This document shows, one piece after another, positions 56,355-64,000 of a DNA stretch of 64,000 bases. The stretch is from Phocoena phocoena. Lineage: Eukaryota; Chordata; Mammalia; Artiodactyla; Phocoenidae. The notes under the pieces were generated by a model that worked only from the letters and a program-made list of their open reading frames with translations, did not search any database and was not told where the DNA came from. The stretch covers positions 24,285,815-24,349,814 of the forward strand of contig NC_089238.1 in assembly GCF_963924675.1 (NCBI RefSeq), in the 5' to 3' direction. Made by a program: the position numbers and the translations under genes. Each line of letters begins with the position of its first letter. Positions within the stretch are counted from its first letter, which is position 1.

Positions 56355-58159
56355 TAGAAGAACAGAGCTGGAGGAATCAGGTTCCCTGACCTCAGACTAT
56401 ACTACAAAGCTACAATAATCAAAACATTATGGTACTGGCACAAAAACATAGATCAATGGAACAGGATAGAGAGCCCGGAAGTAAACCCAGGCAATTATGG
56501 TCAATTAATCTACAACAAAGGAGGCAAGAATATATAAGAAAGAAAAGACAGTTTCTTCAATAAGCAGTGCTGGGAAAACTGGACAGCTACATGTAAAAGA
56601 ATGAAATTAGAACATTCTCTAACACCATGTACAAAAATAAACTCAAAATGGATTAAAGACCTAAATGTAAGGATAGCATAAAACTCCTAGAGGAAAACAT
56701 AGAACACTCTTGACATAAATTGCAGCAACATTCTTTTGGATCCATCTCCTAAAAGTAAAGGAAATAAAAGTAAAAATAAACAGATGGGACCTAATTAAAC
56801 TCAAAAGCTTTTACACAGCAAGGGAAACCAACAAAATGAAAAGACAACCTATGGAATATGAGAAGGTGTTTGCAAATGATATGATCAATAAGGGGTTAAT
56901 ATCCAACATATATAAACAGCTCATACAACTCAACATCAAAAAAAACAACCAACCTGATTAAAGAATGGGCAAGAGACCTGAATAGACATTTTTCCAAAGA
57001 GAAAATGCAGATGGCCAATGGGTTCATGAAAAGATGCTCACCATCGCTAAGCATCAGGGAAATGCAAATCAAAACCACAATGAGAGGGACTTCCCTGGTG
57101 GTGCAGTGGTTAAGTAACTGCCTGCCAATGCAGGGGACATGAGTTCGATTCCTGGTCTGGGAAGATCCCACATGCCACGGAGCAACTAAGCCCATGCACC
57201 ACAACTACGGAGCCTGCGCTCTAGAACCCGTGTGCTGCAACAACTGAGCCTGCATGCTGCAACTACTGAAGCCCGCACACCTAGAGCCTGTGCTCTAGGT
57301 GTGCAACAAGAGAAGCTACCACAATGAGAAGCCTGCACACCGCAACGAAGAGTAGCCCCTGCTCGCTGCAACTAGAGAAAGCCTGCACGCAGCTACAAAG
57401 ACCCAACACAGGCAAAAAAAAAAACCCACAATGATAAATCACCTCACACCTGTCACAATGACTATCATTAAAAAGAACACAAATAACAAATGTTGGACGG
57501 GATGTGGAGACAAGGGAACCCTCATACACTGTTGGTGGGAGTGTAAATTGGTGCAGCCATTGTGGAAAACAGTATGGAGGTTTCTCAAAAAACTAACAAT
57601 AGAACTGCCATATGACCTAGCAATTCCACTCCAGGGTATATATCTGAAAGAAACAAAAACACTAATATGCACCCCAATGTTCATGGTAGGATATGGAAGC
57701 AACCTAAGTGCCCATCAACAGCTGAATGGATAAAGAAGATGTCGTATATATGTACAATGGAATACTACTCAGCCATAAAAGAGAATGAAATTTTGCCATT
57801 TGCAGCAAAGTGGATGGACTTGGAGGGCATTATGCTAAGTGAAATAAGTCAGACAGAGAAAGATAAACACTGAATGATATCACTTACATGTGGAATTTTA
57901 AAAATACAACAAACTAGTGAATATAACAACAAAAGAAAGCAGACTCCCAGATATAGAGAACAAACTAGTGGTTACCAGTGGCGAGGGGAGGGGCACTATA
58001 GGGGCCGGGGAGTGGGAGGTACAAACTATTGGGTGTAAGGTACAGGGATGTATTGTACAACATGGGGAATACAGCCAATATTTTGTAATAACTGTAAATA
58101 GAGTGTAACCTTTAAAAATTATATAAAATAAATAAAAACTGAGGCTTAGGAAAAAAAAA
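56355..58159 (+). mobile_element. 5'-truncated LINE-1 carrying a SINE
   Basis: From 'GGAGGAATCAGGTTCCCTGA' (L1 ORF2 3' part, 'CATAGATCAATGGAACAGGA') through 'GAAAAGATGCTCACCATCGC' to the 3' UTR 'AATATTTTGTAATAACTGTA' and an A-tail at 58150-58160. Reading frames are broken by stops and indels. A SINE interrupts it at 57087-57420. Confidence 0.95.
57087..57420 (+). mobile_element. CHR-type SINE, long form, nested in L1
   Basis: GGACTTCCCTGGTGGTGCAG to 'AAAGACCCAACACAGGC' plus A-tail. TSD AAAACCACAATGA near 57071-57083 and AAAACCCACAATGA at 57421-57434, both within L1 sequence. A 'TAGAGCCTGTGCTCTAGGTG' local duplication is present near 57281. Confidence 0.95.
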
Positions 58160-58246
58160 ATAGGCTTTCAAACAGACAACTGTCCTGGCCAAACCTGGCC
58201 AAACGCCAGTAGAATTAATGAAATGGATGCTTGTACTGGTGTGTGG
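58160..58246 (+). repeat. ~87 bp direct repeat, right of L1
   Basis: From ATAGGCTTTCAAACAGACAA to 'TTGTACTGGTGTGTGG'. It carries an extra CTGGCCAAA tandem unit not in the left copy. Confidence 0.9.
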
Positions 58247-58895
58247 AATCAGCATAAGTGTGCGGTGTGATGTTTTGGCGGGTCAAACACTGTGAGCTGT
58301 GCTGCCATTAGTGGTTTGATTTTCTGAAATGTCTTGGTAAATTAATGCACAAAACAATACATCTTACCTTGATTTACGTAGGATTTACGATCCCAGAAAA
58401 CACAACGTAGGGTAAAACTGCAAAAATTCTTGCACTTTATATGTAAACATATAAAACACAGGTAAAATGGATTTTTAAACAGGGGGTTATTAATAGCTGT
58501 TTCATCTACCAGGCTGTTTGAAGGGGCAGTTGAAATTCTGGCCAGAGGAGAGACTATTCAACAGTCACTGTGACAAAGCAAAATCTGCCCCCAGGCCCAA
58601 CAAAAGTTTTCACAGCTCCCATTGAGAACTACTCTTGTTTGGTTTGCAAAGGAACCAGGGCACAGAGAGATACAATGCCCTAGGAACTGGCTAGCGGCCC
58701 AGCCTGGCCTGGGCATGCTGCCTCCTGACCCTAGCTGAGTGCCCCTCCTTCTACAGAGGGTTCCAACCCCACTTTTTGGAACTCTGGCTCCCCTGGAGGT
58801 CCCTTTGGGGCTACTGGGGCTACACAGAGGATCAGGGAAGGGGTGTATGCCCTTTAACCAGAGCAATTCTGACTATATATTTTTGTTTAAAAACT
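58247..58895. other. Unassigned non-coding stretch
   Basis: Nothing recognisable. Confidence 0.4.
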
Positions 58896-59065
58896 TTACT
58901 AATTGCTAACACATTTTGTACATTACAAAGAGATTACACTGAATTCTCACAGCTGCCCTGTGGGCAAGTATTAGGATACCATTTTACAGATAAAGAGCTG
59001 GGGGTGGGAGGGCTTGTCTGGGGCCCTACAGCCCCAGGCCTCTCTGATTCCTGAGGCTGAGCCCC
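58896..59065 (-). repeat. MIR fragment
   Basis: 'AATTCTCACAGCTGCCCTGT', 'CCATTTTACAGATAAAGAGC', 'CTTCCACTGCACAGGCTGCC'. Confidence 0.8.
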
Positions 59066-59690
59066 TTCCACTGCACAGGCTGCCTCCCCCTCCTGCGTGT
59101 ACCTTGGGCTTCTGTGTGAGATTTCTTTGAAAAAAGGATTTTACTCTGAATCAGCAGCCCCGAGGAAGCCACCTGTGCAGAGCCTGAGTCATTCCATGGT
59201 AAAAGTCTGGACAAGATGGATCTTCTAGTGTGGAAGACGCCCCCTCTGTAGCACTGTAGCCCGGAACCCACTCTGTCTGTTTCTTAAAAAAGCACGCAAG
59301 CAGTCAAACATTACAGAAAAGACAGAAAATATGGGTAAGGAAAGAGAGTAAGATTAAAAACCACCCACAATCCCCTCTTGATGAGGTAGTTATTAACAGT
59401 TTGTGACTAACTTCCCAGACTATAGATGAGACAATACATTTAGTCATAGATTTTATTTATATATCTATAAAAATTAGGTTTAATAAAATGTATCATTTAA
59501 AACATTCTGTCTTATAATTTTTGTATATCATTTGATAGCATATACATTTATATATTTATTAAAAAATGGGATAAAAACCTACCGTAGACATGATTTGGTA
59601 AACCTCAAATTTGGCCGAGTGGAGGATGGGCCTGTCTTCTTTCACCAGGTGCCCTAAACCCAATTCTTTATTTATAATGATAATGACTGG
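59066..59690. other. Unassigned non-coding stretch
   Basis: 59280-59560 has an old-repeat look ('AACCACCCACAATCCCCTCT'), family not assigned. Confidence 0.4.
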
Positions 59691-60245
59691 CATTGAACTC
59701 CACCTTATAACTTACTGAGCCCTCTCCAGCCATTATCTCTTTCAATTCTAACAATCCCTCTGGGAGGTATGTTGATGTTGTCTAAATATTCTCATTTTAT
59801 TGAGAAAGAAACTCAAGTTCAAAGAGGTTACATGGTGGTGCAGCGGTTAAGAATCCGCTTGCCAATTCAGGGAACGTGGGTTCAAGCCCTGGTCCAGGAA
59901 GGTCCCACATGCCACGGAGAAGCTAAGCCCATGCGCCACAACTACTGAGCCTGTGCTCTAGAGCCCGTGAGCCACAACTACTGAGCCCACGTGCCACAAC
60001 TACTGAAGCCTGTGCACCCTAGAGCCCGTGCTCCGCAACAAGAGAAGCCACTGCAATGAGAAGCCCACGCACCACAACGAAGAGTAACCCCCACTGGCCG
60101 CAACTAGAGAAAGCTCGCCTGCAGCAACAAAGACCCAACGCAGCCAAAAATAAAATAAATTTAAAGAAACCACAAAAAACAGAAAACAAATCTTTAAAAA
60201 AAAAAAAAAGAAAAAAAGGAGGTTACGTGACTTGCTAGCTAGGGA
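59691..60245 (-). repeat. MIR split by a SINE
   Basis: 'TATCTCTTTCAATTCTAACA', 'GAGAAAGAAACTCAAGTTCA' end at 'AGAGGTTACATG'; the MIR resumes at 60220 with 'AGGTTACGTGACTTGCTAGC'. Confidence 0.8.
59833..60219 (+). mobile_element. CHR-type SINE, long form, slightly 5'-cut
   Basis: Starts at TGGTGGTGCAGCGGTTAAGA, lacking the CTTCCC head, and ends in 'AACGCAGCCAAAAATAAAAT' plus a long A-rich tail. TSD AGGTTACATG / AGGTTACGTG inside a MIR. Confidence 0.93.
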
Positions 60246-62170
60246 GCTACCACGATCGCACACTGCTTGGTGTCCAGACCCTGTGTCCTCCCCAACGCCC
60301 TTGCCTCCTCTCTGAGGATTGCTAGGTGCAGCTTGCATGCTCCAAGCGAGTGATTTCTCAGCAAAGCTACTGGCTCCTGGTGGCGACCTCTGGCCTCTGC
60401 AGAGGCCGAGGATGTGGACAGAGACTCAGGCTCTGCCAGGGGCCTGGTGTTGGCAGGGCTCTGGGGAACACTTCCTGCCAGCTCCTGTGATGCCTGCTGT
60501 CTCTTAGCAACTGTTGGTGGCGTCAACAGTGGAGGGGCTGCGAGAATCAGGCTGGATCCCCTTTCAGATCTTCTGAGGTCTCCAGAAGGGGTCTGCCCTT
60601 GCACTTGCCTAAGGGTGCCCCTGAGCCCAAGGTCAGCCTTGCAGGACGCAGGCTAGCAGCTCAGTGACCTTCCCTCTCCCCTGGCCTTTGTGGACCATGC
60701 CCTGCAGCAGGGCCTGAGCTCTGGGGAGTGGAAGGCGGTGTGCTCCTCCCAGGTCTCTTTGCCAGGCGCCAGGGCGGGAGGCGTCAGATCAGGGGCACTC
60801 CTGGCATGTTAATCCACCAAGGATTCCAGCAGGTGCCAAGTCTCTGGTGTCAGGGGAAATGACCTCAGAGCTTTGGGCCTGACTGAGAGGTCACTGCCTG
60901 GACTTAAAGGCACCTGTCACCTGAGCTAGATGGTCTTACATCCTTCCCCTGCCTCAGACCTTCCAGAAGGGAAGCTGAGGGTTCTTGGGAAGGAAGACAA
61001 GCTTCTAGGATAGGGCAAGGCCTTGAAATTTCAAAGCCCCTTTTGTGAGTGTCCAGCACCTGAAGTCTGAAAACAGCTTTCCTCTGGGGTCAGTGGAGGA
61101 AAAGAAGACCTGCTGGGGTGTGGGGGGGTAGGTAGCTCTCTCCCCCCAGGATCTATCACTATCCCTCCCAGTGGATGAGAAACTGCAATCAGGGCTGCTC
61201 TTCAAGCAGAGCACTTTCCAGGGCCGTCACCTCCTTCTTTTCCTCCCCCTGTGCAGAGTGTGCTGAGGAATATCAGGTTCAGAAGGTTCTTGATGATCCG
61301 TCCAGAGCCAGGGACTAAATTGCAGGTCAGGGCAGAGCTTGTTCTCAAATTCAGATTTTCTAATTTCTCCACCAGAACCCAAAGCATCGAGCCATTCATC
61401 AGCCAGTTCCTTGAAGAGAACTATAGGTGTGTCTACTTTAGATTTATGTACTCATTCATTAATCACCAGCACTTTCTATGGGCCCAGCTCTTGGCTGAAG
61501 GCTGGGGGATCCAAAGGTGGAGAAGGCCTACTTCCTGCTTCAGAAGGAGAAGGGCTTGGGGATCAGGGGGAAAGACGAGACAGGTCTTGAGGCATGAGTG
61601 ATGCTGGGATGCAGGAGGGGACAGCCAGCCCCTCCCTGGGGGAGCTGTGAGAGTGGGATCTGGGTGCGCTTCCAGGAAGAGGACAGGAGAGGATGCGGCA
61701 CTGTGGAAGCTGTGAAGACCCTTCAGAGTCTCGAGGGAGGTAATTAGGCAACATGCCTTGGCTCCCAGTTGGCACCCTGTGGGCTGAGGCTAGTGCCTAG
61801 AGGTGTGTGGGAAGAGAGCCAGGGAGGAAGCTGCAGTGTGCGTGCACCCTGCTTGGATAGAGCAGGAATCTGTTCCAGGCATTCAGGGCTCAGCTTTGAA
61901 GAGCAGTTCATGGTGAGTCCCCAGTCAGGGTCCCAGCCAGGCCCCCAGGCGAGCGGCAGCCCGGAAGCCCTTTCCTTCCTCGTGGCCATAGGTGGGTGCT
62001 CTGCCCAAGGCTGGCGGGAGGCTGGCTGGCCACCCCAGATGTCTGCCCAGCTGGGCCTTCTTTGAGGCCCCAGTTTCTTCCCAAATAATATTTAAGCAGG
62101 GTTGGGAGCTCAGGAGAGACAGTGCAGCCAATCAGCAGAGCGCAGCAGGGCCAGGCCACCTCTGGACAAG
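60246..62170. other. Unassigned GC-richer non-coding stretch
   Basis: Longest block (1.9 kb) lacking any recognised repeat. Overlapping open frames of 60-121 codons on both strands, none with a known domain or clear splice pair. Confidence 0.4.
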
Positions 62171-62395
62171 GCTGGCCCTGCCATTTACCAGCTCTGGGGA
62201 TTTGCGGCAAGTCACTTAGCTCTCTGAACTTCAGTTTCCTCCTCTGTAAAATGGGGATACAGTCATGTCTGCTTCATGGGAAGGGGTGAGTTTTTTATGA
62301 GATAGTGTTCATTAAGTACCAGCACACAGTAGGTCCTCATAAATGGTAGCAGTTACCTGACCAGGTAGATCACACATAATGGGCACTTGGGAAAT
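62171..62395 (+). repeat. MIR fragment
   Basis: 'CATTTACCAGCTCTGGGGAT', 'GGCAAGTCACTTAGCTCTCT', 'CAGTTTCCTCCTCTGTAAAA', 'GGGGATACAGTCATG'. Confidence 0.95.
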
Positions 62396-62740
62396 GTCTG
62401 AAGAATGAATCAGACACGTTTCCTTTTTCTTTTCATCCTCCAAATATTTGTTCTTTACCTAAAAATCTACTTGGGATTAGAAAGCTCTGCCTCTTGGAAA
62501 CAAGAGAGGAGGCCAGGACTAGGAGCAGGGGGTATAGCTGCTGTGTCCTCTTGGGGGTTTAATTTGATGGAGCTGAGTGTGAGGCCTGGACAGTGAGGGT
62601 TTGCCCTGGAATCCCAGGACAGCTCTCCAGGGGGCTGGGCTAAGGGGCTTTTCAGTTACTTGCCCTTAACAACATATTCTCATTTAAAAAATAAGCTTAA
62701 GGTTTTTTGTTATAAAAGTAGTCTATGTTCATTAAAACAA
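62396..62740. other. Unassigned non-coding stretch
   Basis: Nothing recognisable. Confidence 0.4.
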
Positions 62741-62975
62741 AAGCTTATATTGAGCTTATGATATAGCAGGCACTGTTCTAACACTTGTCTTAATTCACTG
62801 AGTTTGCACAATAATTTTACAAGGTAGGTACTACCATGTCCCCCATTTTATGGATAAGTAAATCAAGGCACAGGGAAGGTAAGTAACTTTTCCAGAATCA
62901 CATGACTAAGAAGTAGCAGAGCTGTGGCCACGGAGTTCCCTCTTTTAACCACTATGCTATCATGCCTTATTGTAC
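62741..62975 (-). repeat. MIR fragment
   Basis: 'TATTGAGCTTATGATATAGC', 'CAAGGTAGGTACTACCATGT', 'TTTTATGGATAAGTAAATCA', 'TTTAACCACTATGCTATCAT'. Confidence 0.93.
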
Positions 62976-63137
62976 ATGTGTGAAAATACAGGTAAGTAAA
63001 AATAAACTAAAGGTAGCCTGTAGTTTTAATATCCAGAGATATTTGCTATTATTTGCTAACTAACAATATAGTGAAGAGTTACACACACAAGGTATGAAGT
63101 AAGACAAACTCATGTTCAAATTCTGGCTTTACTGTTT

Positions 63138-63436
63138 TGTTTTTTTTTTACATTATTTATTAATTTATTTATTTTTGGCTGTGTTGGGTCTTCGTTGCTG
63201 TGCGTGGGCTTTCTCTAGTTGCGGCGAGCGGGTTTTACTCTTTGTTGCGGTGTGCAGGCTTCTCATTGCGGTGGCTTCTCTTGTGGAGCACAGACTCTAA
63301 GTGCACAGGCTTCAGTAGTTACGGCGCACGGGCTTAGTTGCTCCGTGGCATGTGGCATCTTCCTGGACCAGGGCTTGAACCCGTGTCCCCTGCATTGGCA
63401 GGCGGATTCTTAACCACTGCGCCACCAGGGAAGTCC
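63138..63436 (-). mobile_element. CHR-type SINE, long form
   Basis: T-rich start, TTGGCTGTGTTGGGTCTTCG, end CCACCAGGGAAGTCC. TSD CTGGCTTTACTGTTT exact at 63123-63137 and 63437-63451. Confidence 0.97.
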
Positions 63437-63451
63437 CTGGCTTTACTGTTT

Positions 63452-63736
63452 ATATGTAACCTTGGCCTAGAAAACAGATGAAAATAGTTTTATAATCTTT
63501 GGGATAGAGAAAGTGTTTCTTGGCATTGATATTAAAGCCAGAAAACAAAGGAAAATTTCTGTGTGACATGACAGAGCACAAAAGAAAATGTAAAGTTAAA
63601 TGTCAAAATGAGAAATATTAGTTACTTCATATGTGATAGAAACATGGTTAATCTCTTTACCATATATGAGCAACTCAAAAATTAGTCAGAAGTAGACCTC
63701 ACTAAAAATGGGAGATTCTACAAAAGAAGAATGAGA
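63452..63736. other. Short unassigned AT-rich stretch
   Basis: Nothing recognisable. Confidence 0.4.
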
Positions 63737-63940
63737 GGGCTTCCCTGGTGGCACAGTGGTTGAGAGTCCGCCTGCCGATGCAGGGGACATGGGTTCGTGC
63801 CTGAGTCCAGGAAGATCCCACATGCCGCGGAGCGGCTGGGCCAGTGACACATGGCCACTGAGACTGCGCGTCCGGAGCCTGTGCTCTGCAACAGGAGAGG
63901 CCACAACAGTGAGAGGCCCGCGTACCGCCAAAAAAAAAAA
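63737..63940 (+). mobile_element. CHR-type SINE, short form
   Basis: GGGCTTCCCTGGTGGCACAG to GAGAGGCCCGCGTACCGCC plus A-tail. TSD AAAAGAAGAATGAGA (63722-63736), AAAAGAAGAACGACA near 63940: two mismatches. Confidence 0.96.
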
Positions 63941-64000
63941 AAAGAAGAACGACAAATGACAGTTAAATGTGGGTTCAACCTTGCTCATAATCAAAGAAAT

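Noticed and set aside
56355..58159. L1 ORF2 as an active coding sequence
   Set aside because: 5'-truncated, frame-broken, and interrupted by a SINE; the same holds for every L1 piece here.
1..64000. Many short open frames sharing words such as HRQADSQPLRHQG or SSCGSRA
   Set aside because: These are translations of CHR SINEs in either orientation, not proteins.
1..64000. SINE heads as genuine tRNA genes
   Set aside because: The A and B boxes are present but the cloverleaf is decayed, and each copy continues into a SINE body with a tail and usually TSDs.
1..64000. CRISPR arrays, operons or phage-type systems
   Set aside because: Repeats here are dispersed retroposons in a mammalian genome; no regularly spaced short repeats occur.

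Overview
The window looks like nuclear DNA of a cetacean (whale or dolphin). At least 26 copies of the CHR family of tRNA-derived SINEs are scattered through it in both orientations. Their heads begin CTTCCCTGGTGGCGCAGTGG, with a Pol III A box (TGGCGCAGTGG) and a B box (GGGTTCGTGCC-like). Many still carry readable target-site duplications (TSDs), which implies recent activity. Whippomorpha and ruminants share older CHR SINEs; the dense long copies ending GAGAGGCCCGCGTACCGC point to Cetacea. The rest of the repeat background is mammalian: MIR, L2, several ages of L1, hAT-type MER elements and MaLR/ERV LTRs. There are no bacterial-type operons, CRISPR arrays or phage genes.

Layout. 1-3.5 kb is an L1 3' end, one SINE, a MIR and unassigned sequence, probably the first intron of a minus-strand gene. 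3.6-4.9 kb is a strong CpG island, the only convincing gene-regulatory locus. It has a GC box, three same-oriented ATGGCGG (YY1-like) motifs, and on the minus strand a near-consensus splice donor (CAG|GTAAGT, exon end at 4261). I read it as the promoter and first exon(s) of a broadly expressed gene transcribed leftward, whose main coding exons lie beyond position 1. I cannot name the gene. Divergent transcription to the right is possible but unsupported by any good donor site. 5.3-7.8 kb is a dense nest of young SINEs plus a young L1 3' end. 7.8-64 kb is intergenic or intronic DNA with no recognisable exon: old MIR/L2/LTR/hAT remnants, L1 pieces (32.6, 33.7-35.9, 47.3, 49.9-51.0, 53.9 and 56.4-58.2 kb), an antisense LTR at 24.8-25.4 kb, and further CHR insertions.

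No confident protein-coding CDS can be called. The long open frames in the CpG island are GC-rich artefacts, and most others translate SINE or L1 DNA. The observations most worth checking are structural: an L1 flanked by an unusually long (~80 bp) duplication, a second ~90 bp direct-repeat pair around an unassigned ~650 bp segment, a truncated SINE inserted in a perfect palindrome, a 75 bp A-rich insertion splitting a MIR, microsatellites born from SINE tails, and a 26 bp exact repeat 2 kb apart in otherwise unassigned DNA. I found no evidence for a new multi-gene system.
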